DNA of 64,000 nt from Devosia rhodophyticola (GTDB taxonomy: Bacteria; Pseudomonadota; Alphaproteobacteria; Rhizobiales; Devosiaceae), in assembly GCF_028816475.1 (NCBI RefSeq), contig NZ_CP118247.1, forward strand, positions 1,364,001 to 1,428,000, given 5' to 3'. Below are positions 34,716 through 43,310 of the stretch, piece by piece. How positions within the stretch are numbered: position 1 is the stretch's first letter; each line of letters begins with the position of its first letter. Position numbers and translations under genes: made by a program. The notes beneath the pieces were generated by a model that had not been told where the DNA came from, did no database searches, and worked only from the letters and a program-made list of their open reading frames with translations.

Positions 34716-36968
34716 TCAGCTGGCCAGACGTCGCGATGGGGCCGATTGATCGGATATTTCGGCCTCGCGTCCGGTAAACTCGGCCACGATGGCATCGAGC
34801 AGGCTGGCCTGCGCCTCTGTCTGGCAGATGGCGGCGTTGGTTTGTTCAACGAGCGCCGCGTTATTCTGGGTCATGACATCCATTTGCGCCATGGATTGGG
34901 CAATTTCGGCCACCGAGGCTGCCTGACGCTGGCAGGCCGCTGAAATCGCCTGCATCTGCTGGCCATTGTCACCGGTTGCCGAAACGATGGCTGTCAGTTT
35001 TTCCGCCGCTTCGATTACAAGACGAGTGCCGCCTTTGACCTCGTCGCCCGACTGTTCGATCAGAACCTTAATGTCCCTGGAAGCGACGGCGGCGGACTGG
35101 GCCAGACGGCGCACTTCCTGGGCAACGACAGCAAAGCCATTGCCGGCTTCCCCGGCGCGGGCCGCTTCAACCGAGGCATTTAGGGCCAGAAGATTGGTCT
35201 GGAAGGCCACATCGTCGATCAAGGCGATGATGTTGGCAATCTTGCCGACCGAAGTGGTGATGCGATCCATTGCATCGGTGGCCGCGTTCATGGCCTGCTC
35301 GCTTTGGTCGGCGACACCCATCGAGGCCTGCATGGCCAAAGCGGCATTATCGGCGCGATCGGCATTGTCCTTGATCGAGCCATTGAGACTGGTGATGGCG
35401 GTTGAAGTTTCTTCCAGAGCGCTAGCCTGACGGTTGGTACGTTCGGACAGATCATCGGCGCCGGTCAGGATTTCCCCGGTTGCCAGTTTCAAGGCGCGCG
35501 CCGACTCATCCAGGCGCGTCATGGTGGTGGCCAGGAATTCGGCCAACATGTTGGTATTGTCCTTGAGGACCTTGAAGGCCCCGGCATAGTCGCTTTCAAC
35601 GCGACGGCTGAGGTCAGCTCGGGCCAGTCCCGCCAGTACGGCACCGGTTTCCTCCAGCCCCCGCGATACGGTATCGAGCAGGCCATTGACCGAGCGGGCT
35701 ACGCCGTTGAGATCGGCGGCGCCATAATCGCGCTCCAACCGCGTGGCGAAATCGCCCATGGCGGCGGCCGCCAGCAGGAATTCGATATCTTCCTGCAATT
35801 CATCGCGCACTGACTGACGGGCCGCGGCCTCGTCGGCCTCGTTGATCCGCATGCGCTCATTTTCCATGATGGTGCGACCGTTGGCGCCAAAGACTTCCAG
35901 CGCGCGGGCGATGCGGCCCAGTTCATTGCTCTGGTCGGCCCCAGCCATGGTAACTTCAAAGTCGCCGTCAGCCATTTTTTCCATAGCCTCGGACATCAGA
36001 CGGATCGCGCCGGACAACCAGCGCGCAATAATGATGGCCAGGGCAATGCCGATGGTTAGCGCCAATACACCAAAACCAATGGCACCGGCATGGGTCTGGA
36101 TGGCCTGAGACTGGCTGGCGTCGCCCAAATGCTGCTGATTGGTTTGTGCCTTTTTCAGAACGTTGGCGTAGGTCGCCCCAATCGCAGTGTCGATGGCGCT
36201 GGCTTCGCCACCGAGTTTCTGGCGTTCGGCGAGACTGGTATAGGACTTTTCGATCATCTGGCCGAAGGGCGCAACCAGCGCCGTGACATCGTCCACCCGC
36301 GCTATGTCGTCGTCGCGGAAAAATACGGAGCGCAATTGTTCAAGGGTTGCCAGTGATTTGGCCGCCAACTGCTTTGTCTTTTCAAAGGAATCAGCGCTCG
36401 GATCGGTCATGAGCGCCGTGGCCGCAATGCGGGTTTGCAGCAATTGCTCCGTGGCCAGGCCCGATACGGCTGCGGCCCTTGCATTCAGATTTGCCGATTG
36501 AGCCGTCTCTGCAATCAGAGCGCCCAAGGTATCCGTCGCGGTGGCGCCTGCCGCCAGGAGACGTTTGGTGGAGGCCGAAATGTCCTTGTCGAGGTCGATC
36601 ATCGTGGCAAGCAGAGTTTGATAACGCGCCAGATTCTGACCAAGTTCGGGCGCAGAGAGTGCGGTGGTCCGGCCCATCAGGGCGCGCTGCTGGTTGACCA
36701 ATTTGTCCAGCCGCGCCGCCACCTTGTCGCCGCGCTCGGCATTGGGGACCAGTTCGTAGCGCGAAAACGCCAGCCGGGTCTGACCCAACTGATCGACCAG
36801 TTGATTGATGGCGCTGGTTTCAGAGCTTATGGCGCGGTAGCCGCCAAAGGTGCCGGTCAGGGACTGCACCCCCATGACCGCGACCACAACAACAATGGCC
36901 AGCAAAGCGGTCAGGGCTCCAAACGCTGCATAGATGCGTCCGGCAATCGACAGGCGTGACAAATTCAT
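34716..36968 (-). CDS. Methyl-accepting chemotaxis protein
   Basis: A 750-residue chemoreceptor. TM1 lies within the first 35 residues (YAAFGALTALLAIVVVVAVMG) and TM2 near 315 (IGFGVLALTIGIALAIIIARWL). A ~270-residue periplasmic helical domain of the four-helix-bundle kind lies between. HAMP follows at 340-395 (MSEAMEKMADGDFEVTMAGAD), a second HAMP-like stretch at about 430-510, and the signalling hairpin near 620 has DDVAFQTNLLALNASVEAA. It signals to CheA via CheW. No che genes or C-terminal NWETF-like tether are present. The ATG at 36968 is preferred: a longer frame from 37031 has residues before TM1 that look unlike a receptor start. Confidence 0.92.
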   Translation of the reverse strand: MNLSRLSIAGRIYAAFGALTALLAIVVVVAVMGVQSLTGTFGGYRAISSETSAINQLVDQLGQTRLAFSRYELVPNAERGDKVAARLDKLVNQQRALMGRTTALSAPELGQNLARYQTLLATMIDLDKDISASTKRLLAAGATATDTLGALIAETAQSANLNARAAAVSGLATEQLLQTRIAATALMTDPSADSFEKTKQLAAKSLATLEQLRSVFFRDDDIARVDDVTALVAPFGQMIEKSYTSLAERQKLGGEASAIDTAIGATYANVLKKAQTNQQHLGDASQSQAIQTHAGAIGFGVLALTIGIALAIIIARWLSGAIRLMSEAMEKMADGDFEVTMAGADQSNELGRIARALEVFGANGRTIMENERMRINEADEAAARQSVRDELQEDIEFLLAAAAMGDFATRLERDYGAADLNGVARSVNGLLDTVSRGLEETGAVLAGLARADLSRRVESDYAGAFKVLKDNTNMLAEFLATTMTRLDESARALKLATGEILTGADDLSERTNRQASALEETSTAITSLNGSIKDNADRADNAALAMQASMGVADQSEQAMNAATDAMDRITTSVGKIANIIALIDDVAFQTNLLALNASVEAARAGEAGNGFAVVAQEVRRLAQSAAVASRDIKVLIEQSGDEVKGGTRLVIEAAEKLTAIVSATGDNGQQMQAISAACQRQAASVAEIAQSMAQMDVMTQNNAALVEQTNAAICQTEAQASLLDAIVAEFTGREAEISDQSAPSRRLAS

Positions 36969-37240
36969 CGGTATACCCAGTAGTACAAATCCCCTACGCA
37001 CAAATACCGAACAAGAGTTAAAGAGCTGCAAATCCTACAGTCATCATCTTGTTACATAGAGATTTTTTGGGTTGTCGCGAAAGTCGGGTGAACAATTCGG
37101 GGCGTCATCATTTTGATGGGCGAGGTGGGCCAATCGCCACGCTCGGTAAAACAAGGCTGAAACTCTTTTTGGGAAGGTCCCGTTGTTTCAACCGAGCTTA
37201 GAAAAACTCGCCCCGCGTCAAACCCCAAAGGAATTACATC

Positions 37241-37555
37241 ATGAAAATGTTCAAAATCATCGCCGTTACCGCTACGCTTTTTGCTGGTGCCAGTGCTGCC
37301 TACGCCAGCCCCTTCAACGCCATGGGCGGGGTCGACGGCCTTAGCATGTTGAGCGATGCCACCTATGCAACGGTTCTGACCACCTCAGCAGGCGATGTAC
37401 CGTTCCTGCGCTCGCAGACCGATACCCAGGCCCTGCAGCAGCGCATTGCCAACAACCCCTATCTGGCCAAATCGGTGCATGATCAGGGCTATGAAATCAC
37501 CGATGTAATCGGCCTGGATGCTAGCGGTTCGAGCGTAACGCTTTACGTCCTCTAA
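37241..37555 (+). CDS. Small secreted protein, unknown
   Basis: A 104-residue protein with a good signal peptide (MKMFKIIAVTATLFAGASA then AYASP) and a mature part of about 80 residues. AAAGGAATTACATC before the ATG is a good ribosome site. The mature part has LSDATYATVLTTSAGDVPFLRSQ and a C-terminal IGLDASGSSVTLYVL. No cysteines. No family is recognised. It is expected in the periplasm or outside. It has its own upstream region of about 270 bp and ends in a strong terminator. Confidence 0.8.
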   Translation: MKMFKIIAVTATLFAGASAAYASPFNAMGGVDGLSMLSDATYATVLTTSAGDVPFLRSQTDTQALQQRIANNPYLAKSVHDQGYEITDVIGLDASGSSVTLYVL

Positions 37556-37577
37556 TCTTTGCATCATCTCTCCCGAC

Positions 37578-37608
37578 CGGGCGGCCCTTAAACGGGCTGC
37601 CCGTTTTT
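37578..37608 (+). terminator. Rho-independent terminator after the small secreted protein gene
   Basis: CGGGCGGCCC and GGGCTGCCCG pair over 10 bp with one wobble, with a TTAAAC loop and a TTTTT run at 37604-37608. It begins 23 bases after the stop at 37555. It overlaps the last codons of the convergent glycosyltransferase gene. Confidence 0.88.
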
Positions 37609-38430
37609 GTTGAGCATTGGCTCGAGATGATCCTCAAATAATTGGCCGGTTTCGGGCGCATAAAGGCGTTCGGCCTGGAGTGAAACCTCGAGGAAATCTA
37701 TCAGGCCGTCGCGGCCCTTGTCGTTGGCGAGCGGATAGTATGTCGACCCCAACCGCTGCAAAAGAACCTGCTTGGAAGCGATCATGCCCGCCTTTGCCTT
37801 GTCACTGTTGCTCATCGAGCCGGCCCGCTTGATATAGTCGTGCAGCGGCGCGCCCAAATGAAAGCTTTGGGGCGCAGTGCGGTAAAGCTGCAGCAGGAAT
37901 TCCAGATCCGTCATGTTGCTCATGCTCAGATCATAACGTCCGTCGGCGGCGCGCCGGTCCCAGACCAGCATTGAATCCATTGAAATATTGACCCATTTAT
38001 GGGCGCCGGGCGTCAGCACCCGATCCGGACCGCTCGCTACAAAACGCAAATGGACAAATTGCTCGTCCATGACATCAAGGGCCGTTGTCACAATGGGGTG
38101 TTCGGCCAGCGCATTGACGGCCCGCTCGAGTTTTTGCGGCTTGAGCCGATCGTCGGCGTCCAGAATTGCGGCATATTCGGTGGAGATATTATCAAGCGCC
38201 ACATTGCGGGCAGCCGAAGCACCGCCGCCCAATTGGCCGCTATCAAGGAATTTTATCCGCGTATCGGTAATGCCTTCTGCGCCGAGCACTGGCCCATAAT
38301 CGACGCCATCGTCGGCAACAATGACCAATTCCCATGCCGAATAGGATTGATCAAGCACGCTCTTGACGCTGTAGCCGATGGTGGCATGTGCCTTATAGGC
38401 TGGCATGATGACCGAGACAGTTCCGCGCAC
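37588..38430 (-). CDS. Glycosyltransferase family 2
   Basis: A GT2 enzyme of about 280 residues. GTVSVIMPAYKAHATIGYSVKS opens the nucleotide-sugar fold, VADDGVD carries the first acidic motif and AILDADDRL the DxD equivalent. The GTG at 38430 has an AAGGGGAG ribosome site 6-7 bases ahead; a longer frame starts with GTG at 38454 but its SD would be too close. The acceptor-binding half is less conserved (TVRTAPQSFHLGAP-like region, MTDLEFLLQLYRTA). No transmembrane helix, so it acts at the cytoplasmic face. Its last codons lie in the terminator of the convergent gene. Confidence 0.88.
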   Translation of the reverse strand: MRGTVSVIMPAYKAHATIGYSVKSVLDQSYSAWELVIVADDGVDYGPVLGAEGITDTRIKFLDSGQLGGGASAARNVALDNISTEYAAILDADDRLKPQKLERAVNALAEHPIVTTALDVMDEQFVHLRFVASGPDRVLTPGAHKWVNISMDSMLVWDRRAADGRYDLSMSNMTDLEFLLQLYRTAPQSFHLGAPLHDYIKRAGSMSNSDKAKAGMIASKQVLLQRLGSTYYPLANDKGRDGLIDFLEVSLQAERLYAPETGQLFEDHLEPMLNKNGQPV

Positions 38431-38453
38431 GACATTTCTCCCCTTTGCACTCA

Positions 38454-38484
38454 CCCTTGAAGCATTCTCATCACTGCCCCATAT
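38454..38484 (+). promoter_or_regulatory. RpoH (sigma-32) type promoter of hsp20
   Basis: CCCTTGAA at 38454-38461 and CCCCATAT at 38477-38484, with 15 bases between, match the heat-shock sigma factor consensus CTTGAA...CCCCATnT closely, including the upstream CTCAC. The transcript would start near 38491, about 65 bases before the small heat-shock protein start. It partly covers the divergent GT2 gene's leader. Confidence 0.8.
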
Positions 38485-38557
38485 CTGTTGGGAACGCCAG
38501 ATGCTGAAAGAAATCGGGTCTGCGTTTTGACGTTGCTTGATTCAAGGACGCTATGGA

Positions 38558-38977
38558 ATGTCGCGTATTTCTGTTTTTTCAGCCCCGTTTCTGCTTGGCT
38601 TCGATAATTTCGAAGAACGTGTGGATCGGCTTGCCAAATCGGCTGAAGGCTATCCGCCCTATAACATCGAACGCAGCGTGACGCCTTCGGGTGTTGAACG
38701 GTTTTTGGTTTCGATTGCGGTGGCCGGTTTTGCCCTTAACGAACTCGAAGTGATTGCGGAGGACAATCAGATATTGGTCCGCGGTCGGCAAAAGGACGAT
38801 CCAGGCCGGGAGTTTCTGCATCGCGGCATTGCCGCGCGTCAGTTCCAGCGCAGCTTTCTCCTAGCCGAAGGGATGATCGTCAAGGATGCAACTTTAGGTC
38901 ATGGTATGCTCGTTGTTACTCTTGAGAGGCCACCTGTCGAAAAGATCGCTCGTCAAATCGAAATTCGATCAGTTTAG
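38558..38977 (+). CDS. Small heat-shock protein, Hsp20/IbpA type
   Basis: A 139-residue alpha-crystallin-domain chaperone. MSRISVFSAPFLLGFDNFEE is the IbpA-like start; YPPYNIERSV, FLVSIAVAGFALNELEVIAEDNQILVRGRQ and GMLVVTLERPPVEKIARQIEI form the crystallin domain. The C-terminal IEIRS replaces the I-x-I/V anchor with a similar one. It forms oligomers that bind unfolding proteins in the cytoplasm. The ATG at 38558 is preceded by AAGGA; an upstream in-frame start at 38537 is less likely. A sigma-32-type promoter stands upstream. The DUF1150 gene follows 15 bp later, a pairing common in alphaproteobacteria. Confidence 0.92.
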   Translation: MSRISVFSAPFLLGFDNFEERVDRLAKSAEGYPPYNIERSVTPSGVERFLVSIAVAGFALNELEVIAEDNQILVRGRQKDDPGREFLHRGIAARQFQRSFLLAEGMIVKDATLGHGMLVVTLERPPVEKIARQIEIRSV

Positions 38978-38992
38978 AGAAAGGGCCGAATA

Positions 38993-39280
38993 ATGTACGA
39001 AAAACGTAGCGAACAGCCCGAAGCCGTCGATCCGAATCATCCGCTGAAAATGTTGACCGCAGCCGAATTTGCCGCACTGGGCGGCGATGCCGTTGCTTTT
39101 GTGCGCGCGATTAGCGGGCATGAGTTGGACATGATCGTGCAGGATGTCGATTTTATCGCCGACGAACTCTACCAGCTGGTGATGTCCGCTGATGGCACCC
39201 CGCTTCTGGTTACCGACACCGAAGACTCGGTGGCTGAATGGCTCGATGACAAAAATTTGGGACTAGTGTCGGTTCACTGA
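38993..39280 (+). CDS. DUF1150 family protein
   Basis: A 95-residue acidic protein of the DUF1150 family. Conserved features: LTAAEFAALGGDAVAFVRAISG, then a Y-Q-L-x-x-S-A-D-G-x-P-L-L-V-T-D-like block (YQLVMSADGTPLLVTDTED) and a short tail. The family is typically located beside Hsp20 in alphaproteobacteria. It is 15 bp downstream of the Hsp20 gene and very likely on its heat-shock transcript. Function unknown. A bidirectional hairpin follows at 39296-39317. Confidence 0.9.
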   Translation: MYEKRSEQPEAVDPNHPLKMLTAAEFAALGGDAVAFVRAISGHELDMIVQDVDFIADELYQLVMSADGTPLLVTDTEDSVAEWLDDKNLGLVSVH

Positions 39281-39295
39281 CCGATCATGGTAAAC

Positions 39296-39317
39296 GGCCG
39301 ACCCTTCAGGATCGGCC
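39296..39317. terminator. Bidirectional terminator-like hairpin between DUF1150 and ptsN
   Basis: GGCCGACCC-TTCA-GGATCGGCC, a 9-bp stem with one mismatch and a 4-base loop, lies between two convergent genes (stops at 39280 and 39333). The T-rich tracts are short on both sides, so termination may be incomplete. Confidence 0.5.
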
Positions 39318-39332
39318 TTCAAACTTGAAATA

Positions 39333-39800
39333 TCAGGCCGCGACGTAGGTTGCGACCGGGCTGGTCAGAATCTCATAAAGATGTTGGGGATCATGGCTCT
39401 TGCGCAAATCTGCCACCAGCGCTTCGGTGCGCAACAGGCGGGCCACGCGCGACAGCGCCTTGAGATGATCTGCCCCAGAGCCTGCGGGCGCCAAAAGCAT
39501 CATCACCAAATCCACCGGCAAATCATCAACCGAATCAAATTCGAGCGCTGGTGACAGGCGGGCAAATACGGCGGTAACGCCATCCAGCCCGGCCAGCTTG
39601 CCATGGGGCACAGCTACACCATCGCCAAGTCCGGTTGATCCCAACGTCTCGCGTTCGAGCAAAGTGGTCAGAATTTCGCTTCTGTCGTGTCCGGTAGTCT
39701 CCGCTGCATTGTCAGCAAGTTGTTCAAATAACTGGCGTTTTGATGTGAGATCCGTACAAATAAGTACGGATCTCTTAGCCAGAATATCGGCCAGTTCCAT
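39333..39800 (-). CDS. ptsN: PTS IIA-like nitrogen-regulatory protein PtsN
   Basis: A 155-residue EIIA-Ntr. The phosphorylated histidine is in VAVPHGKL near residue 65, within GSTGLGDGVAVPHG. LTTLLERETLGSTGLG and VMMLLAPAGSGADHLKALSRVARLL are the other family blocks. It receives phosphate from the PtsP-NPr chain and adjusts potassium and nitrogen responses. It is 48 bp downstream of hpf. In most proteobacteria rpoN lies before hpf; here it does not. Start ATG at 39800. Confidence 0.95.
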   Translation of the reverse strand: MELADILAKRSVLICTDLTSKRQLFEQLADNAAETTGHDRSEILTTLLERETLGSTGLGDGVAVPHGKLAGLDGVTAVFARLSPALEFDSVDDLPVDLVMMLLAPAGSGADHLKALSRVARLLRTEALVADLRKSHDPQHLYEILTSPVATYVAA

Positions 39801-39848
39801 TCAGATACCTTAGAATTTTCTTAATTCATTATCTGGATTGGTCTTTCG

Positions 39849-40418
39849 CTAATTTGCCCCCAGCGCCGGATCAATCCACCCAATATTGCCATCGGTGCGG
39901 CGGTAGACCACATTCAGCCCACCATGTCCAGCGTGGCGGAAAACCACGACTCCAGATTGGCTGAGGTCTAGTTCCATCACGGCTTCACCCACACTGAGCG
40001 AACGCAGGTTCTTGGTGGTTTCGGCAATGACGGGCGGCGCGTAGTCCTCATCGAGCTCATCATCGCCATCGCCGGCGCCCAAAACGGTATATTGGGCCAT
40101 CAGCCCCTCACCCTTGGCGCCCTTTCCATGCGATTTGAGCTTGCGCTTGTAGCGGCGCAGCCGCTTTTCGATATTCAGCGTCATCACGTCATAGGCTGCG
40201 GTAGCGTCGTTCCCTTGCGCGCTCGATTGCAGCATTGCTCCCGAATCCAGATGCACGATGCAGTCGGCGCGGAAGCCACTACCGTCCGGAGTCAGCGTGA
40301 GATGCCCATCATAGCCGCCATCGAAATATTTGGCGACGATGGCATCGAAGTTCTCTTCCGCCTTGGATCGGAGCGCTTCACCAACGTCCATGTTCTTGCC
40401 AGAAACGCGTAAGGTCAT
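39849..40418 (-). CDS. hpf: Long-form ribosome hibernation promoting factor
   Basis: A 189-residue long HPF. The N-terminal RaiA/S30AE domain is residues 1-100 (MTLRVSGKNMDVGEALRSKAEENFD, LTLTPDGSGFRADCIVHLDSG, DAYDVMTL-type loop, KLKSHGKG). The C-terminal dimerisation domain (about 130-189) has RSLSVGEAVMELDLSQSGVVVFRHAGHGGLNVVYRRTDGNIG. Long HPFs make 100S ribosome dimers in stationary phase. An acidic linker separates the domains. The ATG is followed 49 bp after its stop by ptsN. About 200 bp without a gene stand before it, presumably with its promoter; the upstream gene is a broken hydroxyacid dehydrogenase, not rpoN. Confidence 0.95.
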   Translation of the reverse strand: MTLRVSGKNMDVGEALRSKAEENFDAIVAKYFDGGYDGHLTLTPDGSGFRADCIVHLDSGAMLQSSAQGNDATAAYDVMTLNIEKRLRRYKRKLKSHGKGAKGEGLMAQYTVLGAGDGDDELDEDYAPPVIAETTKNLRSLSVGEAVMELDLSQSGVVVFRHAGHGGLNVVYRRTDGNIGWIDPALGAN

Positions 40419-40620
40419 GGATCCCTCTTTTCGTTATTTTATCGTCGCTTTGGTTCCGACGATCCTATGGATATGGTCACGAACCACCTTTGATGCTAGT
40501 CCCAAGCCCGGCTTTGAGGCAATGCGCAACTGTGCGCCCGACGGCAATTGACGGGGTGACAATGGCGGCGAACGCCTTTACGCTTCGGCTCGAGTTTTCG
40601 GGTAGCCAGAGCGCCCCAAT

Positions 40621-41648
40621 TCAAGCGCGCGGTTCGGCCCGTTTGAGGCCATGGCTGGCGTCTGGCAAAACCAGGTGCGGCGGCTGATGCCCATCCATGA
40701 ACGCCCTGATATTGACGATGACCGCTTCGCCCATCTCGATGCGCGCCTCTAGCGTTGCCGAGGCCATATGGGCAGTCAGCACAACCTTGTTGGCTTCGGC
40801 CAGCGCCAATAGTTTTTCATTGATCCCATTGCGGTTTTCAAAGACATCGAGCGCCGCGCCGCTGAGATGGCCGCTTTCAATGCCGGCAACCAATGCTGCC
40901 TCATCGACCAATTCGGGGCGGGAGACATTGACCACAAAACTGCCCGGCTTCATGCGGGCCAACCGGTCGGCGTCGAGAATGCGATAGGTCTCGCGGGTGC
41001 GCGGGGTGTGCAGGCTGACGATATCCACCGCTTCGATCATGGCGTCGAGATCGGCCCAGTAGACGGCCTCCAACGGCTCTTCGAGCGCGGGGGGCGGCGA
41101 TTGCGCGAATAATAATGGATTTTCAACCCGAACGCCTTGGCGCGCTGGGCAACGGCGGTGCCGATGCGGCCCATGCCGACAATGCCCAGCGCCTTGCCGC
41201 GCAGCCGATGGCCCAGCATCCAGGTCGGAGACCAGCCGGCCCATGCCCGCTCGCGCACCAAAAGCTGGGTGCCCTCAATCAGGCGGCGCGGCAGCGCCAG
41301 CATCAGCATCATGGCCATGTCGGCGGTATCTTCGGTCAGAACGCTGGGGGTATTGGTTACAGCCAGCCCCGCCGCCAATGCCGCCTCGATATCAATATTA
41401 TCCACCCCATTACCGAACTGGGCAATCATGCGCACCGAGGGGGGCAGGCGCGCGATCAGTCGGGCGTCGATAATGTCGGTAATCGAGGAAACCAGCACAT
41501 CCTTTTCGGCCAGTCCGGCCACCAGATCATCGGCGTGGAGCGGCACATCGGCTTCGTTGACGTCGGTTTCAAACAGCGTGCCCATACGGGCCTCGATGAC
41601 ATCGGGCAGTCGGCGTGTCACCAGAATTCGAGGCTTGCTCGTGTTCAT
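40621..41648 (-). pseudogene. D-isomer-specific 2-hydroxyacid dehydrogenase, split by a frameshift
   Basis: Two frames make one NAD-dependent 2-hydroxyacid dehydrogenase of about 330 residues. The first (41648-41037) has VRMIAQFGNGVDNIDIEAA, DTADMAMMLMLALPRR and the nucleotide loop GIVGMGRIG. The second (from about 41094 to 40621) has VDIVSLHTPRTRETYRI, SFVVNVSRPELVDEAAL and the C-terminal His region LTAHMASATLEARIEMG, where the catalytic His is in AHMAS. Adding one G to the six-G run at 41089-41094 restores one frame across NRRPPALEEPLEAVYWADL. So it is probably an undercall, not decay. The family reduces 2-keto acids such as glyoxylate or hydroxypyruvate. It lies upstream of hpf on the same strand, about 200 bp away. 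Confidence 0.85.
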
Positions 41649-41797
41649 CTATGCAATAATTTCCGCACCGGTTTGGACCAGCCCGACGCGCGTACAATGC
41701 GGTGCATCGGGTCAAAAAGACAGTCAGACTGCCATTTTCAAGGACCATTAAGGATCATGGTGTAGTGATAGGTCAATTCCACTATCACTGCAAAGCC

Positions 41798-42379
41798 ATG
41801 TTTGATTCCAATCCCTGCAAGCCCACCAACCTCCGGCCACATCGGCTCGCCTTCTGGCGGGCGGCAATGGTTTGGGCGCTGGTGTTTACCGGGATGGTGC
41901 TTCCGACACTGGCGCAGGAAAATCCAAGCGGGCTGCCGTTGCCCCGATTTGCCAGCACGCGCTCGGATCCGATCAATGTGCGGGTGGGTCCGGGCACCAA
42001 ATATGAGGTCGCCTGGATCTATCTCAAGGCCGGTGTGCCGATTGAAATCATTGCCGAATTCGACACGTGGCGCAAAGTGCGCGACGTCGAGGGGCAAACG
42101 GGCTGGATTCACCAGAATCTGTTGTCGGGCAACCGGGTCGGCTATGTCAAAACCGACGATGCTGGCGGTGAAATCACGCTGCTGTCGGCACCAGACCCCG
42201 CAGCCAAGGCGCGCGCCATGCTGCAAAACGGCTTTCGCGTGCAGCTAAACGAATGCGATGGCCAATATTGTCAGGTCACGGCCAGCTATCAGCCTGATGG
42301 CGGGCGCAGCCAGTCCTATACCGGCTATGTCGAGCAGGCTCTGGTTTGGGGCGCGCTGCCCAACGAAAATTTCGACTAG
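41798..42379 (+). CDS. Secreted SH3-domain protein
   Basis: A 193-residue exported protein. The ATG at 41798 is followed by a basic stretch (NPCKPTNLRPHRLAFWR) and a hydrophobic signal core (AAMVWALVFTGMVLPTLAQ). The mature part has a bacterial SH3 domain (SH3_4/DUF1058 type): TRSDPINVRVGPGTKYEVAWIYLKAGVPIEIIAEFDTWRKVRDVEGQTGWIHQNLLSG. A second, less clear SH3-like unit follows (EITLLSAPDPAAKARAMLQ, QLNECDGQYCQVTASY). Such proteins bind peptidoglycan. The frame from 41702 is longer but lacks a better signal. Its last codons overlap the cutC stop on the other strand by 4 bp. Confidence 0.85.
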   Translation: MFDSNPCKPTNLRPHRLAFWRAAMVWALVFTGMVLPTLAQENPSGLPLPRFASTRSDPINVRVGPGTKYEVAWIYLKAGVPIEIIAEFDTWRKVRDVEGQTGWIHQNLLSGNRVGYVKTDDAGGEITLLSAPDPAAKARAMLQNGFRVQLNECDGQYCQVTASYQPDGGRSQSYTGYVEQALVWGALPNENFD

Positions 42380-43128
42380 TCCCGCGCCGCAGCAATCGTG
42401 CGGGCCACCGCCGCCGAATCGGTCTGGGTAAGCTCATATTCGCGTTCAAGATTATCGCCGCCCATGCCGACATGGGGATTGCGGAACGCCATCGGGCTTT
42501 TAGCGGTTTTGGGTGCGGCAAAGTGCATTTCGGTAACGCCGGTGCCGGCGCGCACCGCCGCTATATTGTTTGCATCCAGTTCGCCGCAGGCCATGATAAC
42601 CAATCGCCCGGCCGCCAGTTGCACCGTGTCTTTCAAGATATCCATGCCCTGGACAGCGGTATCTCGTTGTCCGCTGGTCAGGACGCGATCAACGCCGCAA
42701 CGCACCAGCGCCTCGACGGCAGCGCGATAGTCGCGGGTCATGTCAAAAGCACGATGGCAGGTGACGCTCATGGGCCGAGCCGCCTCGACCAGCGCAGTGG
42801 TGCGGGCCTCGTCAATGTCACCTTTTTCGGTCAGGCAACCGATGACGATGCCGGCCACACCCAACTCGCGCAGGGCGGTGACGTCGGCCAACATGGCGGC
42901 AAATTCGGCCTTTGAGTACAAAAAGTCGCCGCCGCGTGGCCGCACAATGACATGAAATGGAATGTGGGAGAGGCGGAGCGCTTCATGGACTACCCCGAAG
43001 CTGGGCGTCAGTCCGCCTTCGATCAGGCTGGCACAAAGTTCGACCCGGTCCGCGCCACCCTTTTGGGCTGCAACCAGCCCGTCGGTGCCCTCAACGCAAA
43101 TCTCGATTGTCAGCTTGTCCGTGGCCAT
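42376..43128 (-). CDS. cutC: CutC family protein
   Basis: A 250-residue TIM-barrel CutC. Family marks: LTIEICVEGTDGLVAAQKGGADRVELCASLIEGGLTPS, FHVIVRPRGGDFLYS, SVTCHRAFDMTRD, RVLTSGQRDTAVQG and the late GVTEMHFAA. Early work linked CutC to copper tolerance, but its biochemical role is unclear. The ATG at 43128 follows a GGGGAG ribosome site; a frame from 43182 adds residues with no similarity. It is convergent with the SH3 protein gene and overlaps its end. Confidence 0.92.
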   Translation of the reverse strand: MATDKLTIEICVEGTDGLVAAQKGGADRVELCASLIEGGLTPSFGVVHEALRLSHIPFHVIVRPRGGDFLYSKAEFAAMLADVTALRELGVAGIVIGCLTEKGDIDEARTTALVEAARPMSVTCHRAFDMTRDYRAAVEALVRCGVDRVLTSGQRDTAVQGMDILKDTVQLAAGRLVIMACGELDANNIAAVRAGTGVTEMHFAAPKTAKSPMAFRNPHVGMGGDNLEREYELTQTDSAAVARTIAAARD

Positions 43129-43310
43129 CTTGCTCTCCCCCAAATCAGTGGCGAGTAGACCCCCTGTCGCTTTGGCAGGCAAGCCCCAGGCTGGGGCAAA
43201 TTGCCATCATTTCGCCAAAACATTGGGTGAACTGCGCAGTCCAGGCGAAAGCAGCGAGCAACCTATGGCCGCCATTGTGCCGGGATAGAATCTCGTTCGC
43301 TGGAGCCTTC

